From positions 8,741,501-8,805,500 of the forward strand of contig CM063298.1 in the NCBI GenBank assembly GCA_032173965.1: DNA of 64,000 bases, read 5' to 3'. The DNA is from Sitta carolinensis (Eukaryota; Chordata; Aves; Passeriformes; Sittidae). The notes beneath the pieces were generated by a model. That model worked only from the letters and a program-made list of their open reading frames with translations, was not told where the DNA came from and did no database searches. Made by a program: the position numbers and the translations under genes. The stretch's first letter is position 1. Each line of letters opens with the position of its first letter. Shown piece by piece: positions 1-12,493 of this stretch.

Positions 1-719
1 TGGACACATTCAACAGTGAAGAGAGAGCCCACGTGAGATTGATTTTCTCCTCACAGTGAGCCATCCATGCTGCTACACTCACATGATGTAACATTGAAAA
101 GGACAAGTGGGCAATTCCCATTATCAACAGAAACCACACGGGGAGGACAAACAATGGAGGATGCAGCTTAGGAACTCACCCTCTCTACACAGTCCAGTAA
201 AAACAAAAAACAAACAAACAAAAGAACCCAAGCCAAACAAAGGTGGTGATGGAAAGGGATGGGCCAAAGCCAGCAGGAGCCATCCCACACTGGGCTGGAG
301 TCAGCAAAGCTCATCTGAGCAGCCAGCGTGACCCTTGCTTCTGTGACATGTATTTACTGCAGGGTCTGAGATCAGATAATCCCTTCTTCAGGCAGCACAG
401 CACAGCAGGGTGGCCAGGCAGCACTGGACATGTCTCCATGCAGGAACAGCTCCCTGCCCTGGACATATCCCCACTCCAGCCTTCCTGGGCCAAACCACAG
501 AGCCACCTCTGGGTGGTTCCAGCTCTGGGGGCTCCTCAGCAGAACAGCATCAGAGGGGCCACAGCACCTACACAGCAGCTCTTAAAGCAAAGGCTGGCAG
601 GGCTGACTCCCCCCAGGGCAGGATCTGCAGCCCCTGTGTGCTGCACCCCACCTCCTCCAGCCCATCTCACCCCCTGCCATCTCCTCAGGCCCTCCTGCTG
701 TCACCTGGGAGCACAAAAA

Positions 720-838
720 GGACAGCAAGGGTGTCACTGCCCTGTTCAAAGGACAGCAAGGGTGTCACTGCCCTCCTCAGAGGACAGCAAGTGTCACTGC
801 CTCCCAAGGACAGCAAGGATTTCACTGCCCTGCTCAGG
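720..838. repeat. 31-bp minisatellite, 4 copies
   Basis: Four head-to-tail units, each beginning GGACAGCAAG and containing TCACTGCC, at 720-750, 751-781, 782-807 (shortened) and 808-838. The first two differ at only a few bases. The open frames that span this block (243-977, 410-1030) are a consequence of the repeat and GC bias. Confidence 0.85.
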
Positions 839-1629
839 TGCCAGGGCAGGCTGCTGGGACAGGGTTTTCCCTCTTTATTCATCGTGCAGGTCCATCTCAA
901 CGCTCTTAGGAGCACTCAGTGTGAAGTCTCTCTCGTTGTACCATGTCCCAGGTACCATCCAGAGAGTGGGCAGGTGAATTACCTTCACTGCCAGCTGCAT
1001 TTCACCCTGCTTCACCCAGGTGGGCTCTAAAACCTGCAGGAATAAAAAGGAGTGGCTGGAGAAGAGCTCACCAGTGGCAAGGCCTGGAGCTGTTTACAGG
1101 AGGAAAACCCACACCTGGGTTGATCCACAGTGCACAGTCACTGCCTCCATCCATGGCTTCTCCAAGGCTCCAGCTGCTGCAGGCTGAGCTGCAGAGCCTT
1201 AATGCTGACCCAGGACATCAGCTCTGGAGCTGGAGCCTGACATGGAGGTGTCACTGGGAGCAGATGGGGACACAGGGGCTCAGGGGAGGAATGTCTGTGT
1301 GCAGAGCAGCAAAGGAAGAGGATCTCTATTGCTCTGAGTCCAGTGAAGCACACAATTACAGCTTCTCTTCCATTAGCTTGAAATCCACTTGCAACATTAA
1401 CCTCAAAAGGAATACAGTTTAAAAAAAAAAGGGGGGAAAAATTCATGTTCATTTCCAGTACTAATCAGAAACATGCACTGAAGAATAAAAGACATTTTTC
1501 CAGATTCTGTGTAACAGAAACTTTTTACAAAGAAGCTGAGCACAGCTAGAAAAATAAAAAATTTCAATGCTAGTGCACGGTTTCATTCTGGATCAAATAT
1601 CTCTGGCAGCAAACTGAGCTTTCACCACG

Positions 1630-1836
1630 ATGGAGAGATGCTGGCAGGATGGAGGGAAGGATGCTGGAGGGATGCTGGAGGGATGGAGGGAAGGATGCTG
1701 GAGGGATGGAGGGAAGGATGCTGGAGGGATGGAAGGAAGGATGCTGGAGGGATGGAAGGGATGCTGGAGGGATGGAGGGAAGGATGCTGTAGGGATGGAG
1801 GGAAGGATGCTGGAGGGATGGAAGGAGGGATGCTGT
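1630..1836. repeat. GGATGCTGGAGGGATGG minisatellite
   Basis: About nine units built from GGATGCTGGAGGGATGG plus a variable GAGGGAA or GAAGGAA spacer (typical period 23 bp, some shorter). It is strongly purine-biased on the plus strand. The repeat leaves frames open on both strands, giving low-complexity M-L-E-G-W-R-E-G-C or S-L-Q-H-P-S-F-H-P peptides that are not real proteins. Confidence 0.9.
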
Positions 1837-4734
1837 GGCCAAGGGGCACTGATTGCAAACTCAGGAGTGCTCCACCACCTACTCCAACACAGCCTAGATG
1901 CACCAACCAGCTGTGTCCAGGTCAAAGGCTGAGCACAGACAGCATAAATCACCACCAATTCCCCTCCCCTGGGAGCTGGAGCCACAGAACCCTGCTCACC
2001 AGCACATGGAGCCAAGAGTTCACACTCAAAAAGAACCCAGCCCGAGGCTGGAGCTCCAATCACCCTCAAGGAAACCACAGGAAAATTGGCATTAGCAAGA
2101 TGCATCCATTCCCACCACAACATTCCACTTCAGCAGGTGCCAAAAGCATTCCAACACTAAAAAAAAAAATGTTCCAAAAGCTTGGGCTAATGATAAGAGG
2201 CAGCAAGACTCAAGGCTCAATTTTTGCAGTGTTAGAAAGGCTTCCCAAGGCCAGCAGTGATCTGCAGAAGCAAAGGGCTGTGTTAGGTAGGAAGGACCAG
2301 TCCTGCACATGGTGGGAGAGGCTGACAGGGGACACAGCACTTTAACCTTGGCTCAAATTTAGGCTTTGATTCAAATTGTTAACTCAAATTAAACTGTAGT
2401 AATTCTCAGGAAATCAATTGTTGCATCCATAAAGCTTAGGGCCAGAAAATTGCCTTGGCTAACCCACAAAACCCACAGCTCACACTTCTGTCTGGTCAAT
2501 GTGGATTCAAGCTCGAGCTTGAACTAAGCCTTGGCTTTTTGGAGATGTTCAATCTCAATGTTAAGACTAAATCATTGGAGTGATCTCAAGTGCTTTGGCA
2601 AGTTGTTCAAGAACCAAAATAGCCTTCAAACAACACAGAGACCCTCCCTTTTCCCCATGAGTTTATTCTGAGGTGAGTAAGCTCAGTCCTCAGATATTCA
2701 CTTCATGGGAATAACAAGATCGTTTCACCACCCCTCGTGATCATCTGTTCTTTACTGACCACAAATTCCTCACAGCTGATACTCATTCAGAGATACACTG
2801 GACAATCATGAAAGCACTACAAAAAATTAGCACAAGCAGTTTTTCATATGAAGAAAAAAGTGTTTTAGTCATCATCTGTGATCCTCCTGGTTGGAGTGTT
2901 GCAGTAACCCGGCCGGGCAGCGGCGAAGGTGCCACGTCACCACAGCAGATGACTTGTGCAGAAATTCACACCACCAGTGTCCACACAAACTGGAAGGGAC
3001 TGCAAAAATGGGCCTTTTGTACGTGTTGTCAGCTCTGCTGGCTTAGGGGATTCTTTTACTTAGCAGCAGGAGGCAAGGGAAAAGGGTTTATGTGGGAATA
3101 GAAAGCTGCTCTCGTGCAGCTCTGCTGGTTGGGGATGGAGCTGGTAACCACTGTCAAGTCTAAAATCCCTCCAAGTCCACTGGTGATGCTAACCAGACTT
3201 CCAGTCAGGTCTAGTCCTTCTAAATTTTCCCTGTCTTCACCACACTCTCACTTGCTCACAGTCCTTATCTGCCAAAATCCAAGAGACAGAAGCAGGACCC
3301 AAGAACTGGAATTCAATGAAGGGGGCCTCGTGGAATTTTCACTAAATGAGGGGGATTTGCGCTTGTAAAATCACAGCAAGAGCAGCCTGGATCTGGTCCC
3401 CTTTGTTCCTGCAGAACCTGCAGCATCCCAGCAGAGGTGGGAAGGCATCCCATCCAAGCTGCAGCCTTGCTCAAAGAAGGAAATAACTTACATTAATAAT
3501 CAAACTTACATTAACCAGCTGCCACAAGAGCTCCAGCAAGCTAGAAACGTGTTAGTTAATTACCATTAATAACACAAGAGTCCCCAGGAGCCTGAGTGGA
3601 CAAGGGATAAGGCTCAGCACCCAGAGCACTATGGAAACAAAGGAAAAACAAATAATCACTGCTCATCCTTCACCTTCTAAAACCCCCCAACATTTACAGC
3701 CTCCAGCCTCATGAGTGCACCTCACTCCCTCGGGTTCATCTGGCAATGGCCATGGATTAAGTGAATAAAACCACGGGCAGATTTCAAGGAGGAGAAAGGA
3801 ATTTTAAAACTCCGGTGTGGTATTTCCATATGGATCAAATCCTCCCAAGCCACCCTGCAGCTCTGCTCCCCACTCCCACAGGCCTGCAATGCTCTGGCTG
3901 TGACCACAGGAGAAGTCCTGGTGCAAACTCCCCAGCCCAGCCTCTGCCTCTCTGCTCTGCTCCAGCACAATGGGCAGCTCTAGCACACAAAGCAGCAATG
4001 TGGTACTTCAGATCAAAAACAAAATAAAATTTAGAAGCCATCCTTACTTAGATTTTAAATCAATTTCTTGACATCTTCCTATAACCTCAATGCAATCACA
4101 TTTTTTTTTCCTCAGCCCCAGCATTTGCTCAGTGACCACTCACAGCTTCCCTGCTCGTTTCACACACACAAAACTCCCAAACTTGTGTTTCAGAGGGTCC
4201 CCCTGGCAACAAACACCACTGGAATGATCATGGGAGCCCTGCAAGCCTGGGGCTGCCATCGGGATGGAATACAGACCCCTTCTGTTGGCCAGGCTCTGCA
4301 AGGCAAATGTTGATTTTTCCCAGAGAGGGGTGGAGATGTACAAAGGAGAAAAGCCCAGAACAAAGAGGCAGCAGCGCGGTGGCCGAGGGGCAGCAGACGA
4401 CAAAGGGCAGGGGTTAAGGGCTCTCCTAAGCCTGGCTGACCCACGGGGGCCTGGCCAGAGGGAGCCAGGACCTGGAGCAAACAGGAGGCCCAGAGCAGAC
4501 CCAGAGACTTTGGAACACTCAGCCCCAGTGAGCAGAGCTGCAGGAGAAACTTTGCTTTGAGAGCAAAGCCTGGCTCTGCAGATGCTGCAAAGGGAAAAGC
4601 TCAGCCAGGGATTTTCCTTAGGTGCAAGTCCCAGTCTCACCCTAGACTTGGACAAAGTGTCCCTTCCTTCCTTGATGCTACAGTGGACTTGGCTAGTTTT
4701 GTCTCTCAAAAGCAGAGAGACTTTCTAGTGTTAC

Positions 4735-5045
4735 TGTGATGCAGATAGAAACACACAGTAACACACACAAAAGGGGTTCAGGCAGAGAAGAAGAAAGGAA
4801 GAAGATTCTAGTTTATTGTTGACCCCGTATCTCTCAGTTTCTGGACAGTGATCAGAGATTGGACAGAGAAGTTCCCACCTCTCCATCTCCACTGCTCACT
4901 TGAGAAGTCCATCAGGTGAGATCTTTTACAAAGGAATGCAAACATGATTCTTGTTTATCTTACAATTCATGAGAACTGACTCCACTATACTAAAACAAAT
5001 CAGAAGGCTGATTTTCAGGGACAACATTCTAGGTTTTCTGATTCT
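4735..5045 (-). mobile_element. LTR-like dispersed repeat, family A copy 1
   Basis: This block aligns along most of its length with 40375-40640. Shared landmarks are a TTTATT near the left end (4812-4817, reading AATAAA on minus), TTCTGGACAGTGATCAGAGATTGG versus a close variant, CCACCTCTCC, AGAAGTC.ATCA, a TTGTTTAT.TC segment, and AATCAGAA.GCTGA at the right end. The minus-strand poly(A) hexamer suggests an LTR read on minus. The exact termini are not visible. Confidence 0.6.
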
Positions 5046-5400
5046 TCAGTGTCCAGGTTGAAGTAAAGGTCTGAGAAGGCACTTTTGCAGAGATGTTTAT
5101 TCTTCTGAAGGGGGTGCAAAAGAGGTGGCAGGACCCTGATGCTCAAGCTTTTAAACTGAATGGCAATGGGGAGTTCCCATGGGGGATTGGGCCCAGGCTG
5201 GCAGGGGCTGGGTCAGGTGGGTGTACAATGGGACAGGGGTGGCCAGTCAGGAACAAACCAAACCCCTTGGGGAGAGTAACAGAGATAAACCACAGGGGAA
5301 TGGTAACATGTGGGTGAAGGAACCAGCACCAGGCAAAGGAGCAGCCAAGGGCCCATGGTCACTAAATCTCTTCCTAGCCAGAAACTCAGGTGAATACTCA
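5046..5400 (-). mobile_element. Possible LTR fragment next to family A copy 1
   Basis: On the minus strand this stretch carries AATAAA (plus TTTATT at 5096-5101) followed by a T-rich and pyrimidine-rich end, and upstream GC-rich sequence with GGGCCCAATCCCCC. The arrangement resembles the R/U5 part of an avian LTR, but I found no second copy in the window. It may belong to the neighbouring element or be unique DNA. Confidence 0.3.
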
Positions 5401-5489
5401 GGGTCAAGATCCACGAAGCGTCTGGCCACTCAGCTAAGAACAGGCAACCTTGGGAGAGCATTGAGATCAGGCAATGGCCACTTTTCTTT

Positions 5490-5490
5490 C

Positions 5491-5531
<41 letters not shown>

Positions 5532-5532
5532 T
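5490..5532. repeat. (CA)n(TA)n compound microsatellite
   Basis: An uninterrupted CA run (about 11 units) passes directly into a TA run (about 10 units). It is probably length-polymorphic. Confidence 0.95.
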
Positions 5533-6804
5533 CTAAATATGCTTCAGGCTGCAAACACTAGCAGAGCCCTTCCACCTGAGCAGCCCCAGTGCACACACAC
5601 TCAGCCCCACGTACACACAGCTCACACAGTGATGAGTCTGCACTGCTTGGGCAGATGCCCTGGAGTGCTCTGATGCTGCACAGAATTGCCTGGGAGTCAG
5701 AAAGCCCAAGCTCTGAGCTGTGGGTCAGCCCCCAGCTCCCTGCATAGCCCTGCACAAAAAAACCTGAGCTCAGAGTGGCAGCTTCTCCCTTGGGACATCA
5801 CCCATGCATGTTTATGTTTGAGCCCATGGTCTCATCTCTATTCTCTGCTCCTGTGGGGCTGATCCTGCCCTGGGCAGAGGCTGAGGTGGACAGGGAAGAG
5901 CTGAGCCACGGGGCAAAGCCAGCTGCAAGCAAAGGAGTCAGAACTGCTCAGCCACGTCAGGATTCCAACATGACTCTCTGCACGTAATTTTCCTCCTCCA
6001 CATACCCTTCCCTGCCTGTAAAATGAGGTGTCAAACACTTCCCCTGGTCAGAGGAGCTGCAGGGATATATTATTTAATGTTTTTACATTTTAGCTGTGCT
6101 TTAAAGAATGACTCAGACACTATCTATAGATTCCTGAGATAATGTCCGCTGTCCTTAAACGGGAGAGAAGGGAAATTACAATTTGAGACTACAGTGAAGG
6201 CCTGGCCTCATACAATTGAGGGTTCTCTCCTATTAATTCTACCTCAGAAGTAGCCAAGGCAACCCAGTTTCATAAACTAATAACATTCTTTGGTGTTTTT
6301 CCTTGTATCTTACAATTATATTTAATAGTGGCCGCAGCAGGGAAGTTGGAAGAGAACTTCAGCCAAACTTGGGACATATTTGAGTGCCTAATGCTGCAGC
6401 TCAGCTTTCACTGGAGTTTGCAGAAGTGCCTTTACAAACTGCAGTATAATTCCATCTGGATCTTACAAGATGCTGCACTTAGACCTTCAAGCCACTCCTG
6501 TAGCTGGTTTTGGGACCATGGTTGGTCTTTCTGACTTGGAGAGGGAAGACAGAGCTCTGTCAGCGAGGGGCCAGGCAAGTCCCAGATGAAATTTCTTGTG
6601 TGCTCCTCTTCTGTCCCCCAGACTCTCTCTATAAACCATTTAAAGCCATTTAATGAAGGGCCAAGCTCTCACAAGTGCTCATGGCCCTTGCTGTGCTCCA
6701 GAATCCATCAGAGACACCCAGCACAGAAGCAGTAAGTTCATTTAAAAACAAGATGTAGACTCAATATGTAAGTGCCAATATCCTATTGGGCTGTCCTTCA
6801 AAAT

Positions 6805-7120
6805 CTTTGAAGGGACAAGGGGCAGGCACTGATCTTTTATCTCTGGTGACCAGCGAGAGGACTCAAGGAAACAGCAAAAAGCTGTGTCAGGGGAGGCTTA
6901 TTTTGGATATTAGGAAAAGGTTTTTCACCCAGAGGGTGGTGGGGCACCAAACAGGCTCCCCAGGGCAGTGGTCATGGCCTCAACCCAGGCAGAGTTCAAG
7001 AAGTGTTTGGACAATGCTCTGAGGCACAGGGTGGGATTTTGGGGCTGCCCTGTGTAGGGCCAGGAGCTGGACTTGATGAACATTGTGTGTCCCATCTCAG
7101 AATATCTTTTGATTCTATGA
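6805..7120 (+). mobile_element. CR1 LINE 3' fragment
   Basis: A 5'-truncated CR1 retrotransposon. It contains the typical AGGTTTTTCACCCAGAGGGT, a GGCTCCCCAGGGCAGTGGTC variant, GGGCCAGGAGCTGGACTTGA and a terminal TTGATTCTATGA. CR1 is the dominant avian LINE and is usually 5'-truncated. This copy covers only the C-terminal/3' UTR end and has no reverse-transcriptase frame. Confidence 0.85.
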
Positions 7121-9437
7121 ATAAAATAATTCTGGACCCAGCACCTCCCTTTCTGCCAAGCCATGCTCTCCAACAGCCAGCTCTAGAGCAGAGCAGCAGG
7201 AAAAATAGGAATGGGTTCATTTAAAAAAAGCCCAGATATAAAAACCACCTCTTGATGCTACTCCATGGTTACACATGCCCCTCTCCAGGTACCAGGTGTG
7301 GTCCCAATGCAACTCCTCCTTCTAATGGGCTTCTCCAGCTGCCAGCAAAGGAAAAGCAAAGCACCTGGCACCACCAGAGAGCCCAGCCCTGGCAAAAGGC
7401 AGAGTGAAATCACTCCTGGCACAGGTGAAAACCATTCCAAGTCATGGAGCAGTGCCTGCAGCCACTGAGGAAGCCTTTCTGGAGAGAAAGAGGGCTCACA
7501 CAGGAGGCACAAAGCCTATTCTGTGGGTCTGGTGAAAGGCACCATTGTCCATGGAACATGGCACGCTCGGGGTAACGGAGCTGTCAGAGGAGCCCTGGGT
7601 CCCATCCAGAACCCCCCCGAGTCACCCACCCCAACAATCCAGATGTTCAGGCTCCACTATGCAAACCCTTGCCATAAAAAGGCAGCCCCTGCCACTCCTG
7701 AGTGACCCAAACCCCTGTGCCCGGCAGGGATTCCGAGAGCCTGGAGCCCTGAGCAGGCACCTCGGGCCACAAGGAATGACCCACACGGTGAGAAACCTGC
7801 CCTGGGGCATGCACAGCCTGCTGCCAGCCAGACCTGAGAGGTGCTCTCCTGTCTGGAGGCTCAGGGCACTTCTGATGACCCCAGCACCACAGTCAGAGTC
7901 CATCGTGTGAGCACCTTCCGCAGCCTGAGCACTCCAGCACCTCCTGCCCAGAGGGATCCATGGCTCTGCCACATCCCTCCAAACCTAGCTCCACCTTTAG
8001 GACCCCTGGCAGGAGCAGCACCCAGGCAGGAGCCCCCCTCCCCTGTCCAGAGCTGCAGGACTGACACGGGGCCAAGGCAGGATGCTCTGGGGGGTGTCAA
8101 AATTCCAGCCTTATCTCCAGAGGCTGAGATCATGAGGAGAAAATGTTTCTGTGTTGTCTCAGCCAGCTTCCTGTTGGCACTCCTCTTCCTCTCCACTGAA
8201 GCACCTCTCTGAGCAGTTTCAGAGCCAGGGAAGAACATTCACTGGTACAGACTAAATGTATTTGCCTCGTCTGAGACATCAGATGTGTGACAGCTCCTTA
8301 GCATGACCCAGCTGCTCCTCACCCAGCTGTGCCCTGAGCAGCTCAGGGGCAGCTGCTCTTGGAACCTGCTGCCATACCAAGCACTCACCACACGCCTGTC
8401 ACTGGCTGAAGGCTGGCACCCACCTGCTTTAGTGCCTGAAGGAAGGGTGGGATCACAACCTGAGACCTCCAGAGGGTTTGATCCCCATCCTGGAAGCCAG
8501 AGGCACCAGGAGCTCTGCAGCACTGAGTCACCTCCAGCCCCAGATGGAGGGGGAAGGTAGGCTGAATCATCTGCTGCAGGAACCAGCTCTGATTCAGAGA
8601 TGCTTTGAGATGGCCCAGCTCAGGCAAAATTAAATTTCACCTTGTTTATTTCCAGGCCTTGGTCCTCAGTCATACAGGATATTAGCTCCCTCAGCTTCAA
8701 GATCAGTGTCTGAGCTGCCAGAATAGGAAGCACTTGGGTTATCTGCAGGGCTCGGGGTGCCTGATGCTGCCCCAGGCTGGCCACACAAACAGAATGAGGC
8801 AGCATGTCCCTCAGCTAAAGGCCATATTGACCCACAGAGTGGATCCCCTGGAGGAGCCCAGAGCCCCTCTGCAGGCTCTGCCCAGTGGCACAGGCACAGA
8901 GAAGGTCACTGCCACACACACCATGAGAAGGTGACATCCGTGTCCCTCTCCAGGGGCAACTGTCACCCTTCACTCCCCAAGTTCCCTGTGCATAAACAAA
9001 GCTCTGACCTCCAGGGCTCCTGGGCATCTGTCACCAGCAGTTTATTCCATAAGAAAGTGAAATTAAAAAAAAAACCCTGCAGCTGAAACAGTGCTTAATC
9101 TTGCAAAGATTATGATGACACGATTTGAAGGCAGAGGAGGCTGTTAAGCCCCCAAAGCAGAGTTCTCTACTTGGTTTATAGTCTTATTTTGCACATAATC
9201 TATAGGCAACAGGGCTTGGCTACTTCCAGGGTGTTCTCAGGGGCTGTCAAGGCAGTTTTTAATCCAAAGTCTGACCTCCCAGCTGTGTTTTGACCTAAGG
9301 ATACACCATCCATTAACCAGCAGAAATGGGAAGAGAGGTTATTAAAGATGACGATGGTCCCAAGTGAGGATGAAATGCTAGAGATTGTTTGAATTCAAAT
9401 TAATCCAAATACTCTGGAAAAGGACAACGACCAAACA

Positions 9438-9764
9438 AAAAGAGACTGAGGGGAGACCTCACTGTGGCCTTTAACATGTTCATGAGGGGTATCACAGGGG
9501 CAGGTACTGATCACTCTGGTGACAAGTGACAGGACTCAAGGAAATGGCTGGAGCTGAGTCAGGGCAGGTTTAAGTTGGATATGAGATGTTTTTCACCCAG
9601 AGCTGAGCACTGGAACAGGCTCCTCAGGGAGGTGGTCACAGCACTGAGCATGTTTGAGATCCCAGGCACACTCCTGGGGTGTCCTGTGCAGGGCCAGGAG
9701 CTGGCCTTGACCATCCTGGTGGGTTATTTCCAACTAAGCACGTTCTATGATTCTGTGAACAACC
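9438..9764 (+). mobile_element. CR1 LINE 3' fragment
   Basis: This has the same element order as the copy at about 6805: a TTTTTCACCCAGAG motif, GGAACAGGCTCCTCAGGGAG, GTCCTGTGCAGGGCCAGGAG, a GGGTTATTTCCAACTAAG variant and a TTCTATGATTCTGTGA tail. It is 5'-truncated and non-coding. Confidence 0.85.
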
Positions 9765-10545
9765 TCCAACAGGACACAGTGTGAGCAGGCAAGGACCAGC
9801 ACAAAGGTCTGATTTACACACCAGACTCAAATCAGTGGTGGTGGGAGTTTCCTAGAAAAGATCCATATCCCACGTGGGCTGAACTGCCAGGCTGTGTCAT
9901 CATTACCTGGAGGAAGAGCTGAGGGTGACAGGTACTGCGGGCAGGTGCCTGTGAACGAGGGATGGACCCGACTGCAGAGGGAGGGGTGGGAGGCAGGCTG
10001 TCAGAACGGTGTGAATGAGACCAGGAGCTGCTTCCCTTTGCAAAGCCCTGCTGCTGTGCCCTGGCTCCCCAGCAGGGACAGAGAGGCTCCAGGTGCCAGG
10101 CAGAGCAGCCCCGGTCCAAGGGTTTGTTTGCACTGACCCAGCTGCTCTCCCTGGGGCTCTGCTCCAACCTCCTGGAAACGCCCCACAGCCTGCCCCGAGC
10201 AGGGCTGGAGCTCCTGCAGGCTGTGTGCACAAGGCAGGGCTTTGCTCTGGGTCTCTGAGCCCTTTGGAAGGGGACAAGGTGCCACCTGTGCCAGCCCTGC
10301 TGCCAGGCAGGTGTTTGCTCGGAGAGCAGCACAAACAAACCCAGCCCGGGCCCCCCCCCCCCAACTCAAACAAGGACAGCTCCAGGTGGGAGCAGGGAGT
10401 GGGAGTGAACAGCCCTGGGGAAAGCAGGGCCTCTTGGGGCAGCCCAGCCAGCACAGAGCAGCAGGTGAGGAGGGAGGAGAGAAGCCACAGCTCGTGGATA
10501 GCTGGGACATCCCTGCCAGCACGGCATCTGGGCAGGCAGGGCTCC

Positions 10546-10660
10546 TGACACTTGCTCTTCTGCAGCCTTTCCTGCAGGCAAAGCAGAGCCTCCAGCCTCC
10601 TTAACTCCCCGCACAACCCCCTGCCACCTCCCTGGGCTGTCCTGTGAAAGTCCTTTGTCC
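10546..10660. repeat. Direct duplication, copy 1 (partner at 12377-12493)
   Basis: About 115 bp nearly identical to 12377-12493. Both start TGACACTTGCTCTTC, contain CAGCCTTTCCTGCAGGCAAA and run to GGGCTGTCCTGTG.AAGTCC. Differences are a few substitutions and one or two small indels. The copies lie 1.8 kb apart in the same orientation. No coding feature is recognised. Confidence 0.85.
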
Positions 10661-10739
10661 TTTCCCACCCCCTGACCCACGCTTCTGTGTGCACCTGACC
10701 CATGGGAAACACTTCTCAGCCCTGTGTGCCTCCCAGGAG

Positions 10740-10835
10740 CAGCCTGGCCATCACTGGGGAGGCTCTGGACACAGAAATCCTGATGGATGGGAGCAGCCTG
10801 GCCATCACTTGGGGAAGCTCTGGCACACAAATCCT
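10740..10835. repeat. Two-copy tandem repeat
   Basis: GAGCAGCCTGGCCATCACT occurs at about 10738 and again at about 10792. Each copy is followed by GGGGA.GCTCTGG and ACA.AAATCCTG, giving a roughly 54-bp duplicated unit. Confidence 0.75.
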
Positions 10836-12376
10836 GCCACAGGGCTAGGAAAAAGGACACTGCTTCTTTTTACCCAGGACTAAGGTGAGAGTTTGCTCCT
10901 GGCTCAGCTGCATGACTGTGTCCTGTACCAATCTTCCAGATCCTTCTCCTGTGTTACAGCCTCTGCCAACAGCAGCCCAAAAATCACCCACCAAGGAAGA
11001 GGCACAGTCTATAAAAGGGTTTAATGCAAAGCCCTGCAATGATCAGCACCCAGCACAGTGACAGGGGAGGCTTTTCTGCCCCATATCCATTCCCACACTT
11101 GCATTCAGAGCCCAAAGGAGATGAAAGGCTCAGTAGGATCTGAACATTAATCCACACATGTCATGAAACATCTTTTTACTATTCCCTCTCCATCATGGCT
11201 CAAGCACAGGGCTCTCGCTTTTCCCACGAGGATCTCTAAAAACAAAGCCAAACACACAAAACAACCACAGGCACTCTCCTCCCCTCTCCCCTCCACAAGC
11301 ACTGCCCAAAAGGCCCGAGATGTGTTTTAAAACACTGATGCCTGCTGATGATTTCCTGGAGAGTGGCAGGTCTGTGAAGGACCCAGCAGAGGAAGGTCTG
11401 GAACCTCCCCAGATGGATCAAGCTCTCCAGGGCTGAGCCATCACTGCTGGGAGGTTTTATCTGACAAAAACCCACCACGGGAAATAACTCACAGCCTCTT
11501 GCTCCAGCTGCCAAGCAGGATGAGGAGACCACCCAAGCCATGACATCCCCAAGAAGCCAGAGCCCCCAGAGCCCTCCCCAGCTCTCAGATGTGGGGCTCC
11601 ACAACTGGGGCATCTCACTTGTCACAACAGCAATTTGGGAAAGCATTCACAGATGCAGATGGAGCTGAGTGGAAATTAATGTCAAAGGGTAATTAGCTGC
11701 AGTAATGGCAGTCCTTCAGGTTGTGTCTGAGCTGTTCAGTAGATACTCAACAGCTCTGAGAGTCACAGCTTACCTGCTAAAAAAAAAAAAAAATCAATAC
11801 ATTAAAAAAACAAGCTGTTGAAACCTTGTGGTGTGGTGGATCTGGACGGTTTGGGCACAACTCAAACTCACATTTTTCAGCATTATAACCAATTTTATAA
11901 AACATGCTCTAAAACACGTGAAACCAGGACACCAGAGGGGAAAAAGCCCTTCATGTGGCAAAGCAAGAACACATGATAAAGGTCTGGATTCAAGGATTTC
12001 ACAGTGTTTCTAGCAACTGACCTCACATAAGGACACTGCAGCACATGTGACTTCTATCACCAGAACACTGAAAATCAGTGAGCTTGAAAACCTTCCCCAG
12101 AGCAAAGAGGACGAGGAGAATTAGGCTTGCACTGGCAGCATCATCAACCTCAATGCTTCAAATTAAATTCCACGCTGGCAAAGAATTACGTTCCATCCTC
12201 ATTCCTACCCATTTAAATGTACCTAGATTTTGCTTTTAAGTTTAAAAGTTAATGGAAAGTCGTCTTGGGAGAATGATGGAAGTTGAAAACGCAGAGAGCA
12301 AAGCCTTTCATGGGTGCTGCTGGCTGTCCCCCATCACAGACCTGGGCAGGCTGGGGCTCCCACCAGCCGAGGGGGG

Positions 12377-12493
12377 TGACACTTGCTCTTCCGCAGCCTT
12401 TCCTGCAGGCAAAGCAGAGCCTCCAGCCTCCTTAACTCCCTGCAACAACCCCCTGCCACCTCCCTGGGCTGTCCTGTGCAAGTCCCCTGTCCT
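12377..12493. repeat. Direct duplication, copy 2
   Basis: Partner of 10546-10660 (see that entry). The similarity starts and stops sharply, and flanking sequence on either side is unrelated. Confidence 0.85.

Noticed and set aside
1570..2345. Long open frames on both strands at the minisatellite
   Set aside because: They are produced by a tandem repeat whose units lack stops in several frames. The peptides are simple repeats followed by unrelated sequence.
9903..10712. A 269-codon open frame on the minus strand
   Set aside because: It is G+C- and Cys/Leu/Pro-rich with no domain. Overlapping long frames exist on both strands, and part of it is the 115-bp duplicated unit. No splice or promoter context supports it.
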